Below, piece by piece: positions 1-6,218 of a stretch of 49,478 bases of DNA; the stretch's first letter is position 1; every line of letters begins with the position of its first letter. The notes beneath the pieces were generated by a model. It did not search any database. It was given only the letters and a program-made list of their open reading frames with translations, and was not told the DNA's origin. Source of the stretch: Pseudoxanthomonas kaohsiungensis (GTDB lineage: Bacteria > Pseudomonadota > Gammaproteobacteria > Xanthomonadales > Xanthomonadaceae); assembly GCF_010211765.1 (NCBI RefSeq), contig NZ_PDWO01000020.1:1-49478 (forward strand), read 5' to 3'. A program made the translations under genes and the position numbers.

Positions 1-41
1 CCGATAACAATTCAGGCCCACAGGCCGCTTGAACGATAGGC
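1..41 (-). repeat. possible degenerate attC site at the window edge
   Basis: Read on the minus strand this stretch has the outline of a short integron attC: an R''-like gcctatcg, a ttcaagcggcc arm, a 3-base turn, a gggcctgaatt arm, and gttatcgg as an R'-like core. The arms resemble those of the clear attC sites at 2444-2499 and 2906-2965, but the core deviates from GTTRRRY and the site is cut by the window start. It may be the terminal part of the attC of the 186-752 cassette. Confidence 0.35.
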
Positions 42-185
42 ACCCGCGCCGCGGATTCCATGATGGCCCGAGCACATCGACCGCTCACCTCAAGGCCGAA
101 TACACGACTGCAACCGTTCCGCTTCCCGACGATCAAACATCAGCTGCGGCAAACCTGCTTGACGGAGGAGTCCATACACGAATTG
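42..185. other. non-coding 3' part of the cassette
   Basis: No convincing gene lies between the window edge and the stop codon of the 188-residue cassette gene. The overlapping plus-strand reading frames look like chance frames. The stretch is either cassette 3' sequence or an unusually long attC. Confidence 0.4.
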
Positions 186-193
186 TTAGGGCT
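186..193 (-). repeat. attC R'' box of the first cassette
   Basis: The minus strand reads gccctaac, the exact complement of the gttagggc core that begins the same cassette at 757-764. R'' and R' complementarity within one cassette is the rule for integron cassettes. The other half of this attC is unclear (see 1-41). Confidence 0.5.
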
Positions 194-752
194 CAGGATA
201 GCGAAACACGGATGCCCCACCGCTTTCGCTAAGCATATCGCCAAGCAGGTGCCACTCCCGGCCCTGCCCGGTGTAACCCACGAACCAGAGCTGGGCCACC
301 TTGACCTTGTCAAAGGCAAGCTGCTCCGGCACGACCGTGACGCCGCGATTTAGATGAAACACCACGACGAGATCCGAGGAGTCGCCGTACTTGGCCAGCT
401 TGTTGAGCTCGTTCTGCAGCGACGTCGAGTCCCGCACGCGCTCGGGTACGAGCTCCTTCATTTGTATCGGTACGAAGTGAACGCATTGATCGCGCTCGAA
501 TCTGGCGACGAAGTCAATGTCTTGCTCTTCGACAAATGCAAACCGGACGTCCAAGCCGAAGCGTTGGCCAATGCCGTAACAGAAGAGAGCGCACTGCCGG
601 CCTTCCCGGTAGGGCTTTAGCTCATTCGTACGAAGCGAAGTCAGGTTGTAGGGAAGGTTTGCCGCAGCCACTTCGTCGGACAGTTTGTCCAGCGCGATGA
701 GAAGTCCCTTGGGGTCGTAGAAGGGCAGCTTCGACCAGCGACGCTCTCTCAT
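186..752 (-). CDS. integron cassette-encoded hypothetical protein, 188 aa
   Basis: I do not recognise this family. It is a soluble, mixed-charge protein with no signal peptide or membrane segment. Cassette logic supports it being real. The ATG lies 9 bases after a core site (gttagggc read on the minus strand), there is no room for a Shine-Dalgarno sequence, and the TAA stop sits inside a gccctaac box at 186-193 that is complementary to the cassette's own core, as expected for the R'' of an attC. Base composition is lower in GC than the housekeeping genes further right, consistent with acquisition. The function is unknown. Confidence 0.65.
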   Translation of the reverse strand: MRERRWSKLPFYDPKGLLIALDKLSDEVAAANLPYNLTSLRTNELKPYREGRQCALFCYGIGQRFGLDVRFAFVEEQDIDFVARFERDQCVHFVPIQMKELVPERVRDSTSLQNELNKLAKYGDSSDLVVVFHLNRGVTVVPEQLAFDKVKVAQLWFVGYTGQGREWHLLGDMLSESGGASVFRYPEP

Positions 753-756
753 CTGA

Positions 757-768
757 GCCCTAACGCCT
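757..768 (-). repeat. left half of an attC site split by the insertion sequence
   Basis: gccctaacgcct carries the R' core (gttaggg on the minus strand) of an attC whose remainder is at 1955-2003. Joining 757-768 to 1955-2003 rebuilds an attC of about 61 bp. The spacing between ctaacg and gagttaagcc (3 bases) is then the same as in the intact sites at 2444 and 2906. The last two bases, CT, are also found at the right junction (1953-1954) and are the likely core dinucleotide of the insertion. Confidence 0.8.
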
Positions 769-800
769 TATGTCTTTGGTTTCCCCTAGCCTAGGTGTCG

Positions 801-941
801 AGAGCCCGGCATGCGCGCCCGCTAACGCCTCGGTGTAGCAGCACCGTAACTCAGCAGGGGCCGCATGCCGGCGCTCGCGCCCTGCGCCCGGACAGTTGGC
901 CGAGGTCTCCCTCGAACTGATAAGCGTGGGCTTGGGCGCGA
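801..941 (+). ncRNA. candidate bridge RNA of the IS110-group element
   Basis: Two stem-loops lie upstream of the transposase. Target loop: arms 806-815 and 862-871 pair perfectly, enclosing ctaacgcct (822-830), a 5-bp hairpin (831-846) and taactcagca (847-856). The first string is identical to the left target flank 760-768. The second is the reverse complement of 1951-1960, which includes the right target flank. Donor loop: arms 876-882 and 934-940 pair, enclosing gacagttg (891-898), a cgagg/cctcg hairpin (901-914) and ataag (920-924). gacagttg matches the right end of the element (1945-1952), and ataag is the reverse complement of its left end with the CT core (767-771). This is the guide arrangement described for IS621. 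Exact RNA ends are not visible. Confidence 0.8.
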
Positions 942-977
942 TGCTCTCGACCCGCCAACTCTATCGGAGGATTGGGC

Positions 978-1901
978 ATGACGGCAGTGGGCATCGACGT
1001 GGGCAAGGCCTCCCTGGACGTGGCCATCGAAGGACGGCCGGCAGTCATGCGAGTGGCCAACAGCACCGCGGCGATCCGCAAGCTGGTCCGGAAGCTGGCC
1101 GACCTGGACCAGGCCCGGATCGTGGTCGAGGCCACCGGTGGGTATGAGGAGCCGCTGCTGGAGGCCTGTTGCGATGCCGGGCTGTGGGTGGCCCGGGTCA
1201 ATCCCCGCCAGGCCCGCAACTTCGCCCGCGCCGCCGGCGACATGGCCAAGACCGACGCTATCGACGCCCGGTTGCTGTGCCTGATGGCCGGGATGTTTGC
1301 CGACCGGCTGCAACGCTACCAGGCCCCTCTGCCTTGGCAACGCGAGCTGCGGGACTGGCTGCGTCGCCGCGGCCAGGTGGTCACCGCGCTACAAGCGCAC
1401 CGGCAACAGATGGCGATGTGCCCGCCCTCGATCCGGACGCTGGCCGCCAAGACCGTCGCTGCCCTGCGTCGAGAACTGGCAGCCATCGACCGGCAGATGC
1501 AGGCCCTGCTGGATGCGCATGCCACACCGGCGCTGGGATCGTGCAAGGGACTGGGACCGATCTTCCAAGCCACCAGCCTGGCGCTGCTGCCGGAGCTGGG
1601 GGCGTTGAGCCGACGCCAGATCGCGCGCCTGGTCGGCGTGGCACCCATGAACCGGGACAGCGGCCAGAGCAGTGGTGTCCGTCGCATCCGCGGTGGTCGG
1701 GCGCCGGTACGCGTGGCCTTGTACATGGCCACGCTCTCGGCGGTGCGCTGGGACGAGACGATGAAAGCCCACTACAAGCAGCTTCGGGCACGCGGCAAGC
1801 TGGCCAAGGTCGCGCTGGTCGCTTGCATGCGAAAGCTGCTGACGATCGTCAATGCGCGTCGTCGCGATGAGCTACGGATGGAGGCCGCAGTGCCGATCTG
1901 A
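978..1901 (+). CDS. IS110-family transposase/recombinase
   Basis: It is a 307-residue DEDD recombinase that would cut and rejoin DNA under bridge RNA guidance. The N-terminal RuvC-like domain shows GIDVGKASLDVA (first Asp), VVEATGG (Glu) and KTDAIDARLL (two Asp). The C-terminal Tnp/transposase_20 domain has SGQSSGVRRIRGGR with the expected serine nucleophile region, followed by a helical arm. The ATG at 978 has ggagg at 966-970. A TTG two codons upstream is possible but less likely. Length is slightly below IS621 (about 326). All catalytic residues are present, so it may be active. The last codons lie inside a 30-bp tandem duplication. Confidence 0.92.
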   Translation: MTAVGIDVGKASLDVAIEGRPAVMRVANSTAAIRKLVRKLADLDQARIVVEATGGYEEPLLEACCDAGLWVARVNPRQARNFARAAGDMAKTDAIDARLLCLMAGMFADRLQRYQAPLPWQRELRDWLRRRGQVVTALQAHRQQMAMCPPSIRTLAAKTVAALRRELAAIDRQMQALLDAHATPALGSCKGLGPIFQATSLALLPELGALSRRQIARLVGVAPMNRDSGQSSGVRRIRGGRAPVRVALYMATLSAVRWDETMKAHYKQLRARGKLAKVALVACMRKLLTIVNARRRDELRMEAAVPI

Positions 1902-1950
1902 CCGCTGGTCGGAAGACAGTTGCCGATCTGACCGCTGGTCGGAAGACAGT
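1891..1950 (+). repeat. 30-bp perfect tandem duplication at the IS right end
   Basis: 1891-1920 and 1921-1950 are identical 30-bp copies, each ending in gacagt followed by tgc. The first copy contains the transposase stop codon (1899-1901). The second copy ends at the element boundary and supplies the gacagttg string matched by the donor guide. The first copy also carries gacagttg (1915-1922) but is not followed by CT. Confidence 0.9.
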
Positions 1951-1954
1951 TGCT

Positions 1955-2003
1955 GAGTTAAGCCGAGCCGCGAAGCGGCTTCGGCTTGAACGATTGGTTA
2001 GGC
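1955..2003 (-). repeat. right part of the split attC site
   Basis: gagttaagccgagcc, a cgcgaagcg turn, ggcttcggcttgaacg and gttaggc (1997-2003) are the L', central, L'' and R'' parts of the attC that follows the 2008-2397 cassette gene. gcctaac read on the minus strand is complementary to that cassette's own core (gttaggc at 2444-2450). The missing R' core is at 757-764, across the insertion. Confidence 0.85.
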
Positions 2004-2007
2004 ATGT

Positions 2008-2397
2008 CTAGCAATCCCCGAAGCGATGCGCACTAGCCGTGCAGCTATGCGGGTCACTACAAGATTTGACCATGCCCCCAAAGATGATAAATCCCGCCAA
2101 GGCTAGAGCGCCTACGGCCCCAAGCCCACCCACGACCTCACCTACGCGCTTAACGAATTGCTCAAGTCTAGGGTGCTTATGGACTCTCGCTCTAGCCAGA
2201 TCAAAGCCCCAAAGCGAAGCAACCCCAATGACCGCCAGGCCAAGTACTACCCCAAAGAAAACAGCAATTGGCAAGCCAACCTTTGTCAAAGGGTCTCGTG
2301 CAGCCTCGCCAAGCCATGAGACCAATTCTGGATAGATTGCCGACCCAACCAGGAAAAGTATCGCGACGGCCCCCACAAGAATTGCGCCGAGAAACAC
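2008..2397 (-). CDS. integron cassette-encoded small membrane protein, 129 aa
   Basis: I do not recognise the family. Three hydrophobic segments are visible: roughly residues 3-22 (MFLGAILVGAVAILF onward), 42-64 (GLPIAVFFGVVLGLAVIGVA) and 86-108 (VVGGLGAVGALALAGFIIFG). A Cys-containing C-terminal tail follows. The start given is a GTG with no Shine-Dalgarno. A strong ggagga lies at about 2434-2440, and the frame stays open from there through LLDRVTDIVIFV, so a non-ATG start (CTG at 2430 or 2427) would add about 10 residues. The stop is 5 bases from the attC R'', as is usual for a cassette gene. Function unknown. Confidence 0.6.
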   Translation of the reverse strand: MFLGAILVGAVAILFLVGSAIYPELVSWLGEAARDPLTKVGLPIAVFFGVVLGLAVIGVASLWGFDLARARVHKHPRLEQFVKRVGEVVGGLGAVGALALAGFIIFGGMVKSCSDPHSCTASAHRFGDC

Positions 2398-2443
2398 AAA
2401 GATTACGATGTCGGTGACCCTGTCCAGCAGGAACTCCTCCGAT

Positions 2444-2499
2444 GCCTAACGATTGAGTTAAGCCGCGCCGAAGGCGTCGGCTTGAATGACTAGTTAGCC
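2444..2499 (-). repeat. integron attC site (56 bp)
   Basis: Minus-strand reading: R'' ggctaac, arm ttcaagccgacgcc, ttc turn, arm ggcgcggcttaactca, R' core gttaggc. The outer boxes and inner arms are imperfectly complementary, giving the folded single-strand structure integron integrases use. R'' is complementary to the core that begins its own cassette at 2906-2912. The stop codon of the 2494-2901 gene is embedded in R''. Confidence 0.92.
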
Positions 2500-2901
2500 T
2501 TCAACACCGTGCGCCCGGTTGTATGCCGCTATCAGCTGCGGCAAGACTGATCGGAGGTTGCGTTGCAGCGCTTCAGTTGAGCTGTTGGGCTCCGGAAACC
2601 AGATAGCGTAAACACCCCAGCGAGTCGGCTCGGGGGGCAGTATCTCTTGAATCTCGCCATCGCCGATCTCCCAGACGATACCTGCACGTGTGCCGTCGGG
2701 CGCAACGACATATGCATCGCCTGCATCGTCGCCGAGAAACGCGGTGATCTCGCCGAACTGCCACCCTTCGATCGCTGGCAATTCCGGCTTTGCGAAGCCG
2801 TGATACATAGGCGCACCTTCTGGGCGCGCAATAAACGCGGGCTCCACCGCGTCTGCGCTGGAGGCTGTCGAATCTAACAGGAGCTTGCGACCAGTCGACA
2901 T
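2494..2901 (-). CDS. integron cassette-encoded hypothetical protein, 135 aa
   Basis: This is a soluble acidic protein with a central stretch WQFGEITAFLGDDAGDAYVV and a C-terminal helix (LRSVLPQLIAAYNRAHG). I do not recognise a family. Size and composition resemble small immunity-like or regulatory cassette proteins, but that is only an impression. The ATG is 5 bases after the cassette core (gttagcc) and the TAA stop lies in the attC R'' box, so the gene fills the whole cassette. Cassette genes of this kind are usually transcribed from a promoter outside the cassette. Confidence 0.65.
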   Translation of the reverse strand: MSTGRKLLLDSTASSADAVEPAFIARPEGAPMYHGFAKPELPAIEGWQFGEITAFLGDDAGDAYVVAPDGTRAGIVWEIGDGEIQEILPPEPTRWGVYAIWFPEPNSSTEALQRNLRSVLPQLIAAYNRAHGVEG

Positions 2902-2905
2902 TGAA

Positions 2906-2965
2906 GGCTAACGCCGGAGTTAAGCCGCGCCGCGGAGCGGCGTCGGCTTGAACGAGTGGTTAGGC
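2906..2965 (-). repeat. integron attC site (60 bp)
   Basis: Minus-strand reading: R'' gcctaac (2965-2959), arm ttcaagccgacgccg, ctccg turn, arm cggcgcggcttaactcc, core gttagcc (2912-2906). It shares its arms almost base for base with the attC at 2444-2499, so both belong to one array type. R'' is complementary to a gttaggc core at 3152-3146. Confidence 0.92.
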
Positions 2966-3250
2966 CGGCGAGCCATCAGGCAAGAAGCCTGGACAACCGA
3001 CACGCCAGCCAAGTGATTGTGCGAGACGCGCTCCGACCGAACGCCTGCCCCGCGCCCGACCCGCTGCGATGCCGCACGCCAACTTCCCATTGCGATTCCC
3101 CTACCGAAGGCCGGCGACCCACCCCAACCACGAACGCCACAACCCGCCTAACTACCAGTAGACCCCCAACGGGGGTGTAGCACCGAGTCTGGCGGACCGT
3201 CGCGCGGGGCGTCAATCGGGAAACCCGATCGAAATCAGGGGTCTGGTCGT
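2966..3250 (-). other. remnant of an upstream cassette and its truncated attC
   Basis: A further core, gcctaac on the plus strand, lies at 3146-3152. It is complementary to the R'' at 2959-2965, so about 240 bases form one more cassette. Its only reading frame is a weak 54-codon GTG frame (3140-2976) that I do not trust. Beyond 3152 there is a cccccaacggggg hairpin (3163-3175), but no matching second half of an attC, so the array is broken off here. No integron integrase gene follows. Confidence 0.5.
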
Positions 3251-3610
3251 GGCCTTAGCTGCAGGACGGGGAGTCTCGCCTGCGAATAGGCGGCCTGGAG
3301 ACCCCGATATCTCTTATGGCGGCGGGTGGACCCCGATATTTTCCGTCGTGTTTTCCGAACCAGATGCCGGGCGGATGCGGCTCAAGCTCTTGCGGCCTGT
3401 GCCTCTGGCGGCATGCGGGGCCGGATTCGCCGGCATATCCGGTACACCCGCCGCGGATTGCGCGAGGGGTTAACGGGGCGAGAACCCGGCGGACGCCTGC
3501 CTGGTCCCGGGCGCGGGCCCTGCATGGGAAAGAGCGGACACTCCGTCCAGCGCCGAACCTTCGAGTTCCGGTTACCGGCGCGCCGGCACCGCGCACCGGC
3601 GCGCGCGCGA
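3251..3610. other. non-coding stretch left of the repeat array
   Basis: No gene is supported. The string accccgatat occurs twice (near 3300 and 3330). The last 40 bases (about 3569-3610) are rich in ccggcgcgccgg-like palindromes and may be degenerate modules of the array that follows. Long open frames here are shadows caused by high GC. Confidence 0.5.
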
Positions 3611-3862
3611 TTTCCATGCGCTCGCGGATCGGAATCACGGATGCACCGGTTCCAGTCACGCGCGCACGGGTGGTTTCCATGCGTTGGTGCATGGAAATCA
3701 CTGGAACGCCAGTTCCGGCCACTGGCCGACGCGTGTCTTCCATACGCCCACGGATCGAAATCACTGGCACGCCACCGATTTCCATACGCCTGCGGATCGA
3801 AATCACTGGCGCGCGGGCGGTTTCCATTCGCTGATGCATGGAAATCGGTGGCGCGTCGCTGC
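3611..3862. repeat. 21-bp modular palindromic repeat array (12 modules)
   Basis: Cutting from 3611 in steps of 21 gives twelve modules in the order A B C A B C A B A B A B. A modules begin tttccatNcg and end in cggatcg or gcatgg (3611, 3674, 3737, 3779, 3821). B modules are of the type aaatcactggcNcgcc (3632, 3695, 3758, 3800, 3842). C modules (3653, 3716) are looser. A plus the next B forms a dyad, clearest as tttccatgc...gcatggaaa at 3674-3697. Twenty-one bases are two helical turns and also seven codons, so both a protein-binding array and a relic of coding repeats are possible. It lies 160 bp beyond the 3' end of the GH9 gene. Confidence 0.8.
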
Positions 3863-4024
3863 CAGCCACGCACGCGCCAACGGGCAGGACACCGGGGCTT
3901 CGCCCGTGGCGCCGCCCCGGCGGCGGTGGGCGGGTCGGACGGCCGTTAGGTGCGGGGAATGGACGGGATCGGCGCGGGCAACGGCCTCGCGCCTGCGGCG
4001 CCCGCGTCGCCGATGAATCGGCTC
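3863..4024. other. non-coding region downstream of the GH9 gene
   Basis: No gene or clear terminator is visible between the repeat array and the stop codon of the GH9 gene. The sequence is GC-rich with short inverted strings only. Confidence 0.5.
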
Positions 4025-5761
4025 CTACAGGGTGGGGGTCGAGGCCTGGATGGCGGCGGCCACGTACACCAGCGGCGCGTTCCAGTTGATCGCGGTTTCG
4101 TTGCTGGCGTAGCTGCACGCATGGTCGATCCACGACAGCGCCGGCAGCGTCGACGGATAGGCCACGCCCTTGCAGTCGGCCAGGTCCTGCTGGCGCGGAT
4201 TGGGGCCGCCGGAGAGCAGGCCCGGCACCGGTTCGGCGATGCCATCGGCCTGCGAGGGCCGGTGGTGGACGTGCATCGGCGTGCGCAGGCCGTGGCCGGT
4301 GACGAAGGACACGCCCAGCGGGTTGCGCCCCAGTACGTAGTCGAGCTGCGACTGCGCCGCGTCCAGGTAGGCCCGCTCGCCGGTGAGGCGATGGCCCTGC
4401 AGCAGCACGATGCCCTGGTTCAGCGCCACCGCGCTGCTGCCCCAGACGAAGTCGGCCGGCTGCATCGCCAGCCGCCACGGCGACCGCCGCGACTGCGCGG
4501 CCAGGCGCGCGGCCAGGCCACCGACCTGCTTTTCCGCCGAAGCGCGCGTTGCCGCCGGCAACCGCTGGCCATGCGCGGCCAGCGAGATCCAGCCCAGCGC
4601 ACCGACGTTCGACCAGTTGGGCACGTCGGCATCGCGCGCGTGCCGTTGGAACGCGTCGAGATAGGCCGCCTCGCCGGTCAGCAGGTACAGCTCGGCCGCG
4701 GCCCATGCGAATTCGTCGTCCAGCTTCGCATCGCCGTAGGCGCCGGTGTGGACGTCGGCCGGCTGCCGGTACACCGCGTCCGGGTTCGCCTGCGCCCAGC
4801 GCCACGCGGCTTCGGCCGCCGCGCGCATCCGCGCCGGCTGGCCGGGGAACTGTGCCTCGTAACCGGCGTAGATGCGGCTGGCGGCAGCCATCACCGCGGC
4901 GAAATCCAGCGCCGCGGCGGTGGAGCGGCCGACCAGGTAGCGGCGCTCGCGCGCCTGCTCCGGCATGACCATGCCGTCGAAGCGCAGGTTGGTCAGCTTG
5001 TGGTACACGCCGCCGTCGCCGGGGTCCTGCATCGCCAGCATCCAGCGCAGGTTCCACCAGGCCTCGTCGAGGATGTCCGGCACGCCGTTGCCGCTCTCCG
5101 GGATGCCCAGCTCGCGGCCGCGGAAGAACGCGGGGAAATGCTCGTACGCGGCCAGCAGCGTCCAGGTGGTGATGCCGGAATTGACCACATACTTGTTGTA
5201 GTCGCCGGCGTCGTACCAGCCGGCTGGGGCGGACACCACGGTGCCGGCCGGGCGTCCCGGCGAGGCGGCCGAGGCGTGGATCTCGACCGCATCGTCCGCA
5301 TGGCCGGCCGCGCGCGCGAAGCGGCCGGCATGCGCCGGCTCGAGCGGCGTGCCGGCCCGGATCAGGTAGAACGACTTGAGCGAGGCGTCGGCCAGCGCGG
5401 CATAGGCCTGCGCATCCACCGGGAACGGATCGGACAGCGGCAAGCCCTGCACGCGGACGCGGTACTGGCCGGGCGCGGCGAGCGCGCCGAGGTCGGCGAT
5501 GGCCGCATCGCGCGCGGCCGGTTCCCAGCGCGCCGGCGCGGTGGTGGTTCCGCGCAGGACCACCTCGCCCCGGGCGTCGAGCACCTCGAACGCGCGCGCT
5601 TCGTCGCTCTCCACCACCGCCAGCTTCTGCGCACCCGGCAGGAACCCGAGCTGGTTCAGGCGCACCTGGCCTGCCGCCGCGGCGGCGGAAGACGCCTCAT
5701 GCGTACGGCCATCGGCAACGGCGCCGAGCGCGGCCAGCAGCAGGCACCACCGCATCGACAT
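4025..5761 (-). CDS. secreted glycoside hydrolase family 9 (cellulase/glucosidase type)
   Basis: The product is about 578 residues. MSMRWCLLLAALGAVADG is a signal peptide, an N-terminal Ig-like CelD_N domain follows (VRLNQLGFLPGAQKLAVV to about residue 110), then the GH9 (alpha/alpha)6 barrel. GH9 signatures are clear: WYDAGDYNKYVVNSG with the catalytic Asp pair, FVTGHGLRTPMHVHHRPS, and YASNETAINWNAPLVYV with the catalytic Glu. The family cleaves beta-1,4-glucans or their oligosaccharides by inversion. The exact substrate cannot be read from sequence. The frame is open 60 codons further upstream, but that part overlaps the MAPEG gene and lacks a signal peptide, so 5761 (or 5755) is preferred. 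It is not obviously linked to the maltose locus. Confidence 0.9.
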   Translation of the reverse strand: MSMRWCLLLAALGAVADGRTHEASSAAAAAGQVRLNQLGFLPGAQKLAVVESDEARAFEVLDARGEVVLRGTTTAPARWEPAARDAAIADLGALAAPGQYRVRVQGLPLSDPFPVDAQAYAALADASLKSFYLIRAGTPLEPAHAGRFARAAGHADDAVEIHASAASPGRPAGTVVSAPAGWYDAGDYNKYVVNSGITTWTLLAAYEHFPAFFRGRELGIPESGNGVPDILDEAWWNLRWMLAMQDPGDGGVYHKLTNLRFDGMVMPEQARERRYLVGRSTAAALDFAAVMAAASRIYAGYEAQFPGQPARMRAAAEAAWRWAQANPDAVYRQPADVHTGAYGDAKLDDEFAWAAAELYLLTGEAAYLDAFQRHARDADVPNWSNVGALGWISLAAHGQRLPAATRASAEKQVGGLAARLAAQSRRSPWRLAMQPADFVWGSSAVALNQGIVLLQGHRLTGERAYLDAAQSQLDYVLGRNPLGVSFVTGHGLRTPMHVHHRPSQADGIAEPVPGLLSGGPNPRQQDLADCKGVAYPSTLPALSWIDHACSYASNETAINWNAPLVYVAAAIQASTPTL

Positions 5762-5769
5762 GCCGGCGC

Positions 5770-6177
5770 TCACAGCGCGGCCTGCGCGAGGAAGCGCCAC
5801 AGCCCCAGCAGCGCCATCGCCAGCAGCACCGCCAGGGTCAGCAGCGTGCCGCCGAAGCGTCCGGCCGAATAGCCGGCCGATCCGCCCAGTCCGATCGCAT
5901 GTGCCAGCCGCGCCAGCAGCAGCACCAGGCCACAGGTCCACACCACCGCCGCGGCGGTGCCGGCCAGTTCGAGCAGGGCCAGCATCAGCAGCGCCAGCGG
6001 CACGTACTCGGCGAAGTTGCCGTGGACCCGCACCCTGCGGGTCATCACCTCGTCACCGCCGGTGCCCACGCCGATGCGCTGCGCCTTGCGGTGCAGCATC
6101 ACCCGCATCGACAGCAGCAGGTAGAACAGGACATGCAGCGAAGCGACCAGCAGGGTGATGCGCGGCGTCGGGGCCAT
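5770..6177 (-). CDS. MAPEG-family membrane protein
   Basis: This is a 135-residue protein with about four hydrophobic helices (ITLLVASLHVLFYLLLS, then ALLMLALLELAGTAAAVV, and two near the C-terminus). The loop RVRVHGNFAEYVPLALLM between helices 1 and 2 is the MAPEG hallmark (membrane-associated proteins in eicosanoid and glutathione metabolism). Bacterial members such as the YecN type are of uncertain function. It ends 8 bases before the GH9 start, so the two may be co-transcribed. Confidence 0.88.
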   Translation of the reverse strand: MAPTPRITLLVASLHVLFYLLLSMRVMLHRKAQRIGVGTGGDEVMTRRVRVHGNFAEYVPLALLMLALLELAGTAAAVVWTCGLVLLLARLAHAIGLGGSAGYSAGRFGGTLLTLAVLLAMALLGLWRFLAQAAL

Positions 6178-6218
6178 GCGGGCATTCCTTGATGAGGACT
6201 GCCCGGATTGTGCCAGCG

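Larger units (their letters stand above)
769..1952 (+). mobile_element. IS110-group insertion sequence inserted in an integron attC
   Basis: The element is about 1.18 kb between two CT dinucleotides (767-768 and 1953-1954). It has no terminal inverted repeats and one DEDD transposase gene, with about 200 bases of 5' non-coding DNA and only about 50 bases after the gene. A long 5' non-coding end is typical of the IS110 group. IS1111-group elements instead carry theirs at the 3' end. Removing 769-1954 restores an intact attC. The transposase gene is opposite in orientation to the cassette genes. The boundaries are inferred from attC reconstruction, not from a second copy of the element. Confidence 0.8.

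Noticed and set aside
972..974. TTG as transposase start
   Set aside because: The ATG at 978 has better spacing from ggagg (966-970), and homologous proteins begin near MTAVGID.
851..1249. 132-aa minus-strand frame within the IS
   Set aside because: It overlaps the bridge RNA region and the transposase start and has no domain. It is a shadow frame.
2976..3215. 79-aa minus-strand frame as a cassette gene
   Set aside because: Its start lies outside the cassette boundary at 3146-3152, and the in-cassette GTG frame is only 54 codons with no recognisable features.
3611..3862. CRISPR-like regular repeats
   Set aside because: Repeats follow each other directly in 21-bp modules of two or three classes. 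There are no unique spacers and no cas genes.
3255..5057. 600-aa minus-strand frame across the repeat array and GH9 gene
   Set aside because: It is an out-of-frame shadow of the GH9 gene extended through stop-poor repeats. The protein is Arg/Ala/Gly-rich without a domain.
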